Shown piece by piece: positions 1-9,138 of a DNA stretch of 64,000 nt. Position 1 is the stretch's first letter, and each line of letters starts with the position of its first letter. Location: NCBI GenBank assembly GCA_019359235.1, contig JAHHHT010000006.1:186001-250000 (forward strand). Direction: 5' to 3'. Under the pieces are notes generated by a model. It saw only the letters and a program-made list of their open reading frames with translations, did not search any database and was not told the DNA's origin. Position numbers and translations under genes: made by a program. The stretch comes from Oscillatoria princeps RMCB-10. Its GTDB lineage: Bacteria; Cyanobacteriota; Cyanobacteriia; Cyanobacteriales; Oscillatoriaceae.

Positions 1-949
1 TCTGGGGCCAGAAGTCCGTGCGCCCAGTCAGCGTCATATCCTTGCCGAGACCATCTACAACAATAGCCTCCAGGTTGTTTAAGATCACCATACCAAAACA
101 AATGCTGACTATTAGAAAAAGTATGACGGACACAAAGGCAACCCTGACGGGCAATTTTTTGACTGCTCCAAGATAGCCCCACAGGCTAAATAATACAATA
201 ACTAAAACTTTACTCGCCCCACTCCCTCCTTTTTGCACCCCAATCAATGCCAAAAGAAATATCACCATAGAAAAGTTGCGCTGTTTCGGTGAATACAGGG
301 CGTTTACCAGCCACAGAACGGCTGTTTGAGCCATAAAAAATGAAAACTGGTTTTTGTGACCTAAGATACCCGTCCAATTTCCGTCCGATCCAGCTGACGG
401 TTTAGCCAAACTGTAGAGAAGTACAAACAAGCCGACAAATCGAATCAAAGAATAGAGAGAATCCCACTTATGTTCCTTGCTAATGTAAATAGCTACTGCC
501 GCTGTTTCTAAAATAATTAAACTGGTTTTAAGCGTGGCTGAAGGAGTGTCAGACCAAAACAGTGACAGGCTGATAAGGAATAAAAGAACTGCCAGGTAGG
601 GGCCGGATATAATTATCCTAACTACAGCTCGAAGTAGGTCTTTAAAAGTCTGGCTGAGTCGGGGGGACAAAAGAATAAGAAATACGGCATATATGCTGAG
701 CTGCAGGATTATAGTCATTGCCGTAGTGTTTTGATTTGCCAAATTTTGGGGGTGCAACTTCTTGAAAGGCATTATTGTAACCCCTGTGGCCCCGGAGATG
801 CTAAAAATAAATATGCCTGCAAAAATTTTTTCCGCAATTAAAGCCAGCTTGGGATTGCGAGCGATGGCCTGATATATAAGCAGGACATAAATCAAAGCCA
901 TGGCGGCGAGAAGGGACAGTATAAAAGGATCTTTAAGAAGTTCTTTCAT
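1..949 (-). CDS. O-antigen ligase/polymerase family membrane protein (3' end outside window)
   Basis: Translating the minus strand from the ATG at 949 gives about 316 codons with no stop, running off the left edge. The product is almost entirely hydrophobic helices, with a central soluble stretch around the residues GNWTGILGHKNQF and a final visible segment TLTGRTDFWP. The short GRTxFW element is typical of the Wzy_C/O-antigen ligase family, whose members polymerise or ligate lipid-linked glycans at the outer face of the plasma membrane. It is divergent from wza/wzc-like genes starting at 1382, which supports a role as exopolysaccharide polymerase. No strong ribosome binding site is visible upstream of the ATG. 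Family assignment is fairly secure; substrate is unknown. Confidence 0.8.
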   Translation of the reverse strand, partial: MKELLKDPFILSLLAAMALIYVLLIYQAIARNPKLALIAEKIFAGIFIFSISGATGVTIMPFKKLHPQNLANQNTTAMTIILQLSIYAVFLILLSPRLSQTFKDLLRAVVRIIISGPYLAVLLFLISLSLFWSDTPSATLKTSLIILETAAVAIYISKEHKWDSLYSLIRFVGLFVLLYSLAKPSAGSDGNWTGILGHKNQFSFFMAQTAVLWLVNALYSPKQRNFSMVIFLLALIGVQKGGSGASKVLVIVLFSLWGYLGAVKKLPVRVAFVSVILFLIVSICFGMVILNNLEAIVVDGLGKDMTLTGRTDFWPQ

Positions 950-1381
950 AAACTCAGGCCCCGGTACTGTAAATTTGGAAAATCATCGGCGACAATTCTT
1001 GCAGGAGTATTAGAGGATGCTTGCTCGCCTGCTAGCCCTACCCCCCCCTCTCTACCGACTCGCTCACGGCTATGCACGCTTTGCACACGCCCCGCAAAAT
1101 GCTAGCAATTTCCAGGTGAAACGCCAAGAGAGAATCCCTGACCGCGCCAGCGAAGGGGAAAAAGGTATATGCTTGAGCCCGCTGCGTGATTATTTGCTGG
1201 AAACCACCGGGCAGTCTGTGAGGGAGAGTCAAGCCGGTCTGTCTTGAGGCCACTTGGCGCACTGCTTACAGTGTACCCGATTTCACCGGCCCGATAGCGG
1301 TGAGCCACTGCCTGTGGCCCCAAGTTGGCAGTTTCCTGCTGAGGAGGTTAAATTGAAAGAATCAAGCAAAGGATGTAGCGT
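950..1381. other. Divergent intergenic region of exopolysaccharide cluster
   Basis: This gap separates the divergent polymerase and wza-like genes and should contain both promoters, but I could not pick convincing -35/-10 pairs. An AAAGGA element at about 1368-1373 is a usable ribosome binding site for the ATG at 1382. An in-frame TAG at 1376 rules out an upstream start for that gene. Short ORFs in the gap do not resemble proteins. Confidence 0.4.
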
Positions 1382-2881
1382 ATGGTCGGTGCAGGTTTCC
1401 CTAAACCCATCACCCAACCGGTTGCGGCTCTGACCGTCATGGCTTTCATGGCCACATCTGGCCCATCTCCTGTCCTGGCTCAGCTGCCAACTGTGCCAAA
1501 GTATCCCCCAGCACCACCTAATGCCACCCCCGCCCAACAACCGTCGGGAACTTACACCTTGGGAGGCGGTGACAACATCCGCATCGATGTATTCGACTTG
1601 CCCCAATTCAGTGGCGAGTACCAGATTCCGGCAGGTGGCGCAATACAGCTGCCCCTGATTGGCAGCATATCTGTCCAGGGTATGACACTGGAGGAGGCTG
1701 CCAATGCTGTTTCAGCCGCCTACTCACGCTTCCTCAAACGTCCCCTGATTACGGTCAGCCTCCAGGCCACACGTCCTTTAAATATCTGGATTTCAGGAGA
1801 GGTGAACCGTCCAGGCTCATACTCCATTCCCCTGGCATCCGGGGGTGGCAACAGACCTTCGGTTCAATTCCCAACTTTGGTGCAGGCCCTTGAAAAGGCT
1901 CTGGGTGTGACGCAAGCCGCCGATATTCGCAGGGTGCAGCTGCGCCGGCAGCCCGGATTGGGGCCACAGCAAGTCATCACTTTGGACCTCCAGCAATACC
2001 TGCAGACCGGCAATCTGACTCAAGACATCACCTTACGGGATGGGGACACGATCTTTGTCCCCACGGCAACCAGCGTCAACCTGGCACAAGCCCGCCAATT
2101 AGCAGATACTAGCTTTGCCGCCCCTGCAGAGCAACCTCGCAATGTGGCTGTGGTGGGGGAAGTCAGCCGTCCTGGAAACTATGTTGTCCAGGGGGGAAAC
2201 ACGACAGTGGACATAAAAAACGTGGGGCTGCCAACCGTAACACGGGCCATTCAGCTGGCTGGGGGCATCAAGCCACTGGCTAATATTCGCCAGGTTCAGA
2301 TACGCCGGCCCACAAAAGCCGGTGCCGAACAAATCTTTAATGTGGACCTGTGGCAGCTGTTGCAGACGGGGGATGTCAATCAAGACACCATCCTGCAAAG
2401 CGGAGATACAATTCTCGTTCCCACTGCAACTGCGGTCAACCCGGCAGAAATAACTCAATTAGCTGAGGCTAGCTTTTCTCCCCCTGTGATTCAAGTGAGT
2501 GTGGTAGGAGAAGTTAGAGGTCCCGGAGTGCTGAGAGTCCCACCCAACACAACATTGAATCAAGCTCTGCTAACAGCGGGAGGATTCTTGCCCGGTCGAG
2601 CGCAGAGGGATTCTGTTGAACTGATTCGCCTCAATTTTGATGGCACGGTTTCTAAACGTACTGTGGAAATCGATCTGGCCCAAGGAATCAATGAGGGCAC
2701 CAATCCCGTAATGCGCAATAACGACATAATTGTCGTAAGACGCACCGGCATGACCCGGTTCGTGGACAACGTGAACACTGCAGTAAATCCCACAGCCTCC
2801 GGCGTACTCGCACTTTTCAGCATTCCTAATGTAGTTTTGGGACTTCTTAACACGTTGGGAATTATTAAGCTGAATAACTAA
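1382..2881 (+). CDS. Wza-like polysaccharide export protein with SLBB domains
   Basis: The 499-residue product begins with a Sec-type signal sequence: a hydrophobic stretch, then VLAQ near residue 35. A proline-rich linker follows, then a polysaccharide export (Poly_export) domain at about 57-125 containing YTLGGGDNIRIDVF. Three SLBB-type segments follow, each starting with the pattern (S/V)GEVxxPG, at about residues 136, 258 and 377. Two of them are clear internal duplicates: they share the TVxRAIQLAGG, QVQIRR and DGDTIFVPTA-type blocks. The family forms the outer-membrane channel for capsule or exopolysaccharide export. The next gene, 29 bp downstream, is the matching inner-membrane copolymerase, so the two are probably co-transcribed. 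Confidence 0.92.
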   Translation: MVGAGFPKPITQPVAALTVMAFMATSGPSPVLAQLPTVPKYPPAPPNATPAQQPSGTYTLGGGDNIRIDVFDLPQFSGEYQIPAGGAIQLPLIGSISVQGMTLEEAANAVSAAYSRFLKRPLITVSLQATRPLNIWISGEVNRPGSYSIPLASGGGNRPSVQFPTLVQALEKALGVTQAADIRRVQLRRQPGLGPQQVITLDLQQYLQTGNLTQDITLRDGDTIFVPTATSVNLAQARQLADTSFAAPAEQPRNVAVVGEVSRPGNYVVQGGNTTVDIKNVGLPTVTRAIQLAGGIKPLANIRQVQIRRPTKAGAEQIFNVDLWQLLQTGDVNQDTILQSGDTILVPTATAVNPAEITQLAEASFSPPVIQVSVVGEVRGPGVLRVPPNTTLNQALLTAGGFLPGRAQRDSVELIRLNFDGTVSKRTVEIDLAQGINEGTNPVMRNNDIIVVRRTGMTRFVDNVNTAVNPTASGVLALFSIPNVVLGLLNTLGIIKLNN

Positions 2882-2910
2882 TAATTTTCAGGGAGGATAT
2901 CAATAAAAAG

Positions 2911-5169
2911 ATGGATACAGATTACCAGTTTCAGCCAATTGCCAGCAAGCGGAATGGCCAGCCGCCTCGCTCCTTGCCTCCGCTCTCCCCACCGGCTGCC
3001 GAAGAAAGTGACCAGCAAACGCTGGACATGGCTTGGCTGTTTGCCGTCGTCCGCCGCAGAGCACTGGTCATGGCCGGCGTGGCGATCGCCATGAGCGTAA
3101 TAGCAGGCAGCGTCATCGTCTTGAAATCGAAGCAGATTGTTAGAGTGTATGAAGGCGCGTTTCGTGTCCTAGTTGAGCCGGTCACTGCTGAAGGCCGGTT
3201 GGCTAGGCTTTACTTGCAGGCTCAAAGCGCCAATGAAGGGGTGGCAGACCTGAGCAAAATAGGCTCCTCGGTCGAAGAAACAAGTTTGGTGGATTACCAA
3301 ACTCAAATTCGGGTTTTAAAAAGCCCGGAAATTCTGGAGCCACTGGTCGAAAAGCTGAAAGCCCAGTATCCAGACATTAGTTCTAAATCCCTGGGGTCAG
3401 CGCTGATGATTAGCCGCGTCAACTATGAAAGAGATGGGAAACAAGCTGGCACAAAACTTCTAGATGTCCGCTACCAAGATGAAGATCCGAAAAAAATTAA
3501 ATGGGTCTTAGAGCGAGTGGCTGAGTATTATCTAAATTACATCACACAAGAGCGCCTGATAACCATCAATCAGGGAATTAAGTTTATAGACTCCCAGCTT
3601 CCCAAACTGCAGGAGCGAGTTGACCAACTCCAAGGAGAACTGCAAAGGCTGCGGCAGCAGTCCCGGCTCACCCTTCCTGAAATAACCAGCAGAAGCCAGG
3701 CCGATCAAGTTAGCTCTATCCAGACGCGGCGAATAGACGTCCAGGCTCAAATCGCTGAGGCCAGACAGTTTTACGAGAATGCAAAACAACAGTTAGATAG
3801 CGGCAACATTATGGCGCTGCTAACTTTAAATCCTAAAATTAACGACACGTTAATATCACAGCTTAATGGAGTAGAAGCTCAGATTGCAGTAGATTCAGCC
3901 CACTTTCGTGAAGACAGCCCGCCTATGCAGACTTTGCGGGAAAAGCAGCAAAATTTGCGTCTACTGTTGCAGCGAGAAGCTGAAAAAGCAGTGGAAAATA
4001 TTGCAGATCAAGTACAGCAACTAGAGGCTCGCGAGAAAAGCCTCGCCCAAAAAGAGGACACTCTAAATCAACAAATCACACAATTTCCAACCGTTCTTCG
4101 CCAGTACGGTGATTTGGACAGAGAATTATCCGTCGCAACGGAGAGCCTGAAGCTATTTTTAGAAAAGCGAGAAGCGCTGCAGCTCGGTGCCGCCCAGCAG
4201 CAAGTGAACTGGCAGATCGTTGCCAAGCCGGATATCATCCGCGATGAAACAGGCCAGCCAATGTCTATTACCGTTAAACAAACTTCCCGCCAGCTGGCTA
4301 TAGCAGTGATTCTGTGCACCCTCTTGGGCATCGGGGTTGGGTTTCTCGTAGAGGTTCTCAACACCGTCTTCCACACCCCCGAAGAAGTTAAAGGCGCAAC
4401 TAAACTGCCCCTACTGGGGGTGATTCCTTTGGCCAAAGGACTTCAGAAAATCGCTCCCGCTCCTGTCCCAGAGGCTGCCGATGTGGCCCCACCCTCTGGC
4501 CGCACTCTCGTGCTCGGCAAGGTTCGCAAGCCGGTGCAGTACACCAGCTCTCCGGCTTTAGAAGCTTTCCGCTCTCTGTATACCAATATCCGTTTGATCA
4601 GCCCTCAGGCACCTGTCCGCTCTCTGGCCATCAGCTCCGCCGCACCCGGAGATGGTAAATCTACTGTTGCTATCCACCTGGCCCAGACGGCAGCCGCAAT
4701 CGGTCAGCGCGTCTTGCTGGTGGACGCCGATCTGCGCCGCCCTCAGCTCCACACCCGGTTGGGCATACCCAACGTCCGGGGACTCAGCGATGTCATCGTT
4801 TCAGACATAGGTCTCAATGATGTTATCCAGCGCTCGCACAGCGTCTGGTCAGAAGAATTGCCCGGAGAGGACAATCTCTTTGTCCTGACTGCCGGCCCGA
4901 TCCCTAATGACCCCATCAAACTCCTCTCATCCAAAAAGATGCTCTATCTCATGGAGCAATTTCAAGCCTTTTTCGACTTGGTGATCTACGATACGCCACC
5001 CCTCGCGGGGCTCTCAGACGGAAACATCCTAGCCGCTCACACGGATGGCATGGTAATGGTTGTCGGGCTTGACAAGACAGACCGCTCTATGGTAGATAAA
5101 GCGCTGGATGGATTAAAAATTTCTGGAGCCTCAGTCTTAGGTGTAGTGGCCAATGGCGCTAAAGGATAA
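2911..5169 (+). CDS. Wzc-like polysaccharide copolymerase / BY-kinase
   Basis: The 752-residue protein has an N-terminal Wzz-type membrane segment (about 55-75), a long periplasmic coiled-coil region (about 200-400), a second membrane segment near 455-475 and a C-terminal BY-kinase domain. That domain shows Walker A (APGDGKST, about 578-585), Walker A' (VLLVDADLRRP, about 601-611) and Walker B (LVIYDTPP, about 690-697). The family controls chain length and export of exopolysaccharides together with Wza. A GGGAGG ribosome binding site lies 14 nt before the ATG. The protein ends at ...VVANGAKG with no C-terminal tyrosine cluster, so the usual autophosphorylation tail of enterobacterial Wzc is absent. 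Confidence 0.92.
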   Translation: MDTDYQFQPIASKRNGQPPRSLPPLSPPAAEESDQQTLDMAWLFAVVRRRALVMAGVAIAMSVIAGSVIVLKSKQIVRVYEGAFRVLVEPVTAEGRLARLYLQAQSANEGVADLSKIGSSVEETSLVDYQTQIRVLKSPEILEPLVEKLKAQYPDISSKSLGSALMISRVNYERDGKQAGTKLLDVRYQDEDPKKIKWVLERVAEYYLNYITQERLITINQGIKFIDSQLPKLQERVDQLQGELQRLRQQSRLTLPEITSRSQADQVSSIQTRRIDVQAQIAEARQFYENAKQQLDSGNIMALLTLNPKINDTLISQLNGVEAQIAVDSAHFREDSPPMQTLREKQQNLRLLLQREAEKAVENIADQVQQLEAREKSLAQKEDTLNQQITQFPTVLRQYGDLDRELSVATESLKLFLEKREALQLGAAQQQVNWQIVAKPDIIRDETGQPMSITVKQTSRQLAIAVILCTLLGIGVGFLVEVLNTVFHTPEEVKGATKLPLLGVIPLAKGLQKIAPAPVPEAADVAPPSGRTLVLGKVRKPVQYTSSPALEAFRSLYTNIRLISPQAPVRSLAISSAAPGDGKSTVAIHLAQTAAAIGQRVLLVDADLRRPQLHTRLGIPNVRGLSDVIVSDIGLNDVIQRSHSVWSEELPGEDNLFVLTAGPIPNDPIKLLSSKKMLYLMEQFQAFFDLVIYDTPPLAGLSDGNILAAHTDGMVMVVGLDKTDRSMVDKALDGLKISGASVLGVVANGAKG

Positions 5170-5485
5170 GCGCCAAAATCCTACCCTTCCTATCACCGCT
5201 AGTCACTAAGAAGCTGGCACCCAAGCCCAGCGCCAGCTCTGTCCGGCAAAAACCCGAGACCTCAGGCCAATCCAGTCTGATTGTCCAGAGAAGATAACTG
5301 TGGGTGAGTTCCCGTTTCACACGACACTGGACTGGCTGCGCATATAGAGACGCGACAGACATGTCGCGTCTGTGCCGGCGTCCGGCGTCCGCACCGCCGC
5401 CACCGATTTCCGCCGGCTCCCCCAGCTGCGCCCGCAGACTGGTTTTATGCCCTCTGAGTGCCAATCCGCAGCTCACAGCTTATAC
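5170..5485. repeat. Intergenic spacer with a REP-like inverted repeat
   Basis: No gene is visible between the BY-kinase and the glycosyltransferase. The spacer contains an inverted repeat at about 5346-5370 (GAGACGCGAC / GTCGCGTCTG around a 6-nt loop) that could form a hairpin. Whether it terminates transcription is unclear, since no T-run follows. Confidence 0.5.
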
Positions 5486-7066
5486 ATGACAAGCAAATTA
5501 CGGTTTTTAATCCTCCTCCTGTTGGCTCTCGGTATATTCTTTCGATTCTTCAATATTGACGGAAAATTCTACTGGTACGATGAAGTTTTTACCTCATTGC
5601 GGATTTCTGGATACACCGAGGCAGAAGCAGTTCAGCAAGTCGCCCAGGGTCAGGTAATAACCATCGAAGACTTGCAGAAATATCAGCGCCCCAATCCAGA
5701 AAAAAGCGTCATCGATACCATTAAGGGACTGGCGCAAGAAGAACCTCAGCTGACGCCCCTCTATTTTGTGATAGCGCGATTCTGGGTTCAGGGGTTTGGC
5801 AATTCTGTGGCCGTGACGAGAAGTTTGTCTGCCCTCATCAGTTTGCTAGCATTTCCTTGCCTCTACTGGCTGTGCTTAGAATTATTTCAGTCCTCTCTGA
5901 CCGGCTGGGTCGCCTGCGCACTGATAGCCGTCTCCCCCTTCCACGTGCTGTACGCTCAAGAAGCGCGACCCTACAGTTTGTGGACAGTAACAATCCTGCT
6001 AGCAAACGCCTCACTTCTGCGAGCGATGCGGCTCAAACAAATCTCCAGTTGGGGCATTTATGCCGCTGCGGTTTCCCTGGGTCTCTACACTCATTTTTTG
6101 TCTGTGCTGGTTGTAATTGGACATGGAATCTATGTAATGGCAACCGAAGGCTTCCGGTGGACTAAAAAGGTAACTTCCTTCGCCTTAGCTTCTGGCGCTG
6201 GGCTGCTAACTTTCCTGCCCTGGATTGCCATCGCCATCGCTAACTCAACCAGCGCTTCTAGGAGCACAAGCTGGTCTGGGCTAGAAATAAGCATGCTGTC
6301 TTTGGTACAGAATTGGGCGGCTAATATCTGCCGCATATTTTTAGATTTTGGCTTGAAATCTGAGTCACAATTGATATATCTTATCCTTTTTACACCCGCT
6401 ATTTTAAGTATAGTACTTATGGCGGTATATTCACTTTATTATCTCTCCCGGCACACCCCCAAACAAGTTTGGCTATTTATCCTAACCTCGATTGGTGTAA
6501 CAGCGATAGCCCTAATCCTGCCTGATTTAATTTTTGGAGGTATCCGCTCAGCCAAAAGCCGGTATCTGATCCCCTCTTATTTAGGTCTTCAGCTAGCTGT
6601 TGCTTACCTCCTCGCCACTCAAATCAGCTCCTGGGGCAGCCGGCGACAGAAGCTGTGGCAAATACTCGCGGTTGCGCTGCTATCCAGTGGCGTCCTGTCC
6701 TGTGCGGTTAGTTCCCAAGCCCAAACCTGGTGGAATAAGGAATGGGGATACCACAATCCAAAAATCGCTCGCATAATCAACCAAGCAACTGCCCCGCTGG
6801 TGATAAGCAACCTCTCTGAAGCGAGTCTCGCTAATTTGGTTTCTCTCAGCTATCTGCTCAATCCTAACTCTCGGTTTCAGTTAACAGTTAACCCAAACAC
6901 ACCTAAGATTTCTCAAGAGTTCAGAAACGTATTTATATACAGACCTTCCCTGACTTTCCGAGACAAACTTGTAGAGATGAATCCGAATTATAAGATAGAG
7001 CCGGTTTACCCAGAAAAGCCGAGAATCTGGCTGTGGAAATTAGTCAAAATGTCGGGAGGAATTTAA
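5486..7066 (+). CDS. Glycosyltransferase family 39-like membrane protein
   Basis: I take the ATG at 5486 as the start, because the 38 codons upstream in the same frame are Arg/Pro-rich and do not look like protein, while the product from 5486 opens with a hydrophobic helix. The 526-residue protein has a WYDE motif just after the first membrane segment, matching the luminal Asp/Glu of GT-C (PMT/ArnT-like) transferases. About ten further membrane segments and a soluble C-terminal part follow. This family transfers sugars from polyprenyl-phosphate donors at the outer face of the plasma membrane. Its position after wza/wzc homologues suggests decoration of an exopolysaccharide or envelope glycan. 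The substrate is not deducible. Confidence 0.8.
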   Translation: MTSKLRFLILLLLALGIFFRFFNIDGKFYWYDEVFTSLRISGYTEAEAVQQVAQGQVITIEDLQKYQRPNPEKSVIDTIKGLAQEEPQLTPLYFVIARFWVQGFGNSVAVTRSLSALISLLAFPCLYWLCLELFQSSLTGWVACALIAVSPFHVLYAQEARPYSLWTVTILLANASLLRAMRLKQISSWGIYAAAVSLGLYTHFLSVLVVIGHGIYVMATEGFRWTKKVTSFALASGAGLLTFLPWIAIAIANSTSASRSTSWSGLEISMLSLVQNWAANICRIFLDFGLKSESQLIYLILFTPAILSIVLMAVYSLYYLSRHTPKQVWLFILTSIGVTAIALILPDLIFGGIRSAKSRYLIPSYLGLQLAVAYLLATQISSWGSRRQKLWQILAVALLSSGVLSCAVSSQAQTWWNKEWGYHNPKIARIINQATAPLVISNLSEASLANLVSLSYLLNPNSRFQLTVNPNTPKISQEFRNVFIYRPSLTFRDKLVEMNPNYKIEPVYPEKPRIWLWKLVKMSGGI

Positions 7067-8293
7067 ATTCAGTTTCTCGCTCGCAGGGCAAAATGAAACA
7101 GCTCATCTGATTGCCCACACCAGGCGCAACGGCGGTTCCCGCTACTGCTGGGAGCATCCCCTTAAAGTAAATCTCTGTGGGGGTGGGCCGATATCGCCGC
7201 AGGGGCGGGTTCACCCGAGATAGTTGCAGCACCACTCAGGGTATTAATAAACCCGCCCCCGCCCCTACTGCCATTTGCAAAAATTATCTGTAAACCGCAC
7301 CGCCAGCGTGTGCTTTTGATTATTGCTGAGCCCGCCCTCACTCCTTCAATGTATAGCAATGGACAGCTCACTAATGGACAAAAGCATCTCGCTGGCACTT
7401 CAGGACATTGGGACAGGCGAGACGCCTGTCCTGCGAGATATATCCGCAGGTACGGCATTTGCCTGGGCTCAATGTCTAATGTCTTAACCAATTTGGCTGG
7501 TGCTAGAGTGGGCGTTCCAGGAGGTAACGCACCCAAAGAGCCTATTTACAAAAGTGGGATGCTCCCCCAGACGCTTTACCAAACTGCAAAGTCAGGCAGA
7601 TGTCCAGTAATGTCCGGGTTGGCTGTACGGATGTGCTGTCAGCTTCAATAACCTGCCACCTGCCGGGCTGGGGGACCGGCGCGGTGGGGGAACCTTGAGG
7701 ATATTCGCTTCCGGGCTAATCTCTCGGCGGCTTTCCCTGTCTCGGTGGGGCTCTTCCCCGTGGCGGGAGAGCCGGCAGCCCCACCGTTCCCCAAGGGGGT
7801 TGCAGCCCACAGCAAAACAGCCGGTTGCCTCAGCCACCGGTGTTTTTGCTTTGCCTAATGCCGGCTTCTTGGTGTTGCCGGCTCAAGTGCGCCGTGCGGT
7901 GCTGGGCTTGCGGCAACTTTACATCCGGAGCCCGCAATTAATAACGCTCAACTCGACTGACCGAATTGCTCTGAACCCCTCAGTGACAGGCATCAGCCAC
8001 CCCAAACACTGGTGCCGTCTATTTTCAAGGACTGAAATCAGCCCCACACATGATTGCTGTCACCTACCTTAAACGACTGAAATCACAAAAATGCAGGATT
8101 TCTGTCACAGTTCAGCCCGATGAAAATCACAGAATCAAAGGATTAATATCACAGTGGCTGAAGACTTTAACCCTCAAAATGGATGAGTATTATCGCCCCT
8201 GTGCAACTGCTTCCATCTCCCAGCCTCACAGGGAAATCGCCCACATTAGTAAGATCACCGGTCTCTTGGAAATAACGAGTTTCCGTAAAAACA
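7067..8293. other. Long gene-free region with dispersed repeats
   Basis: About 1.2 kb without a supportable gene. It holds an inverted pair of the 'aggggcgggtt...aacccgcccct' type (about 7188-7267) and a perfect small hairpin at 7411-7434 (GGACAGGCG, AGA, CGCCTGTCC). A GC-rich stretch lies around 7660-7860. The right end holds the 22-bp phased array listed separately. Short ORFs on both strands overlap each other and show no recognisable family. Confidence 0.5.
7986..8174 (+). repeat. Degenerate 22-bp phased direct repeat (iteron-like)
   Basis: An 11-nt core recurs at near-constant spacing, starting at 8031, 8053, 8076, 8098, 8120 and 8142 (22 or 23 nt apart). Forms alternate between ACTGAAATCAC and ATTTCTGTCAC-like sequences; the constant part is A-Y-T at the start and TCA(C) at the end. 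Weaker members occur at 7986 (ACAGGCATCAG) and 8164. Twenty-two bases is about two helical turns, so the motifs face one side of the DNA. The array ends about 120 bp upstream of the small conserved ORF at 8294. It could be a regulatory array, a relic replication-type iteron set or decayed repeats. Confidence 0.55.
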
Positions 8294-8494
8294 ATGCAAT
8301 TTCCAAACTATCTCTACCAAGTCACGCTCGAAGAACTGTACGGTCAGGTCATGTTCTCTAATGTCGTGACTCGCACTGACCGGCAACTGCTCAAGGCTGC
8401 ACTACTAAAGGACTCCCTTAGCGAAAATGAACACGACATCATCAATCGGCTGATCTACAACGTGCGCCGGGGATGGGTGAGGGTCGTGGATTGA
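8294..8494 (+). CDS. Small conserved hypothetical protein (66 aa)
   Basis: The product is 66 residues, with the core TRTDRQLLKAALLKDSLSEN followed by two predicted helices and a basic tail RRGWVRVVD. It resembles a family of small cyanobacterial proteins with a 'DRQxLKxALLxxSLSExExxxINRLLYxVRRGWxxxxD' pattern that I recognise only as conserved and uncharacterised. No cysteine, signal peptide or membrane segment is present. It stands alone between long gene-poor regions, downstream of the 22-bp repeat array. No Shine-Dalgarno sequence is evident before the ATG. I rate it real on pattern conservation; the function is unknown. Confidence 0.65.
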   Translation: MQFPNYLYQVTLEELYGQVMFSNVVTRTDRQLLKAALLKDSLSENEHDIINRLIYNVRRGWVRVVD

Positions 8495-8665
8495 AATGCC
8501 TGAAGTCCCCAGTTGGTGGCCAGCCGGCATTCTTGCCCCTTTCAGATTGGCACCGCCCCGCTGCGCCTTCCATCAGACCGGCACCCTCCAAGTTGGCCCC
8601 ACTCAGGGACGCCGGCGTGGGGTCAACCCCTGTGGTCGCCTCCCTCAATTCCTGTTGGCCCACTG
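8487..8665 (-). pseudogene. Fragment of a pentapeptide-repeat gene
   Basis: On the minus strand one frame reads ASLSGANLEGAGLMEG, and after a frame change the sequence continues GGANLKGARMPAG. Both match the A(N/D)LxG pentapeptide-repeat pattern. No intact reading frame joins them and no start is identifiable, so this looks like a frameshifted remnant. A complete pentapeptide-repeat gene is present at 51846-53357, but I cannot say whether this fragment derives from it. Confidence 0.4.
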
Positions 8666-9138
8666 AGAAAAGCCAGCAGTTGCCCCGCCTCAGCCGCGCT
8701 CCCCTCTGACAAGCACCGAGACCACCGGCCCCTTATGCCGGCAAAACCGATCGCCCCTGACTTTTGCAACAAGCAACAACTAATACCAATTTAGGATTTT
8801 AGATGCCCGGATTTTGGATTAAAAACCCGGACATCAAGGGGTTTTGGTCGTGCTCAACTTGGTATAACAGCTGAAGCACTGATCTAGCCAAACAAACCGG
8901 CTTTCTGATTGCCAGTAGGGGCGGGGGAACCCCGCTCTAATGGTGCGGGGAGTAAAAGAACCCTGTTTGTGCGTAATATTATCTCCGGTAGTATCATAAT
9001 ATTTTTTTAGTGAGCGCTTTACCGCCGGTCGCGGTTCGGATAGCCTAACGGCGGGTAAACACCGAAACCGAAAGACTTGCCCGCCGCGCCAGATTACAAT
9101 GCAGATGCATCCGGATTATAGACAATTTATAAACTCGT
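8666..9138. other. Gene-free region with dispersed repeat
   Basis: Nothing coding is supportable. An inverted copy of the dispersed 'ATTTTAGAT/GGATTTTGGATT' repeat lies at about 8781-8875, flanked by near-complementary ACCAATTTAGG / CTTGGTATAA elements. A 'TAGGGGCGGGG' element is at about 8916. Confidence 0.4.

Noticed and set aside
8029-8086. CRISPR-like 'GACTGAAATCA' pair 45 bp apart
   Set aside because: Only the ~11-nt core is conserved, intermediate positions carry related cores at 22 nt, and there is no 30-37-nt repeat or spacer structure and no cas gene; better described as a phased short-motif array.
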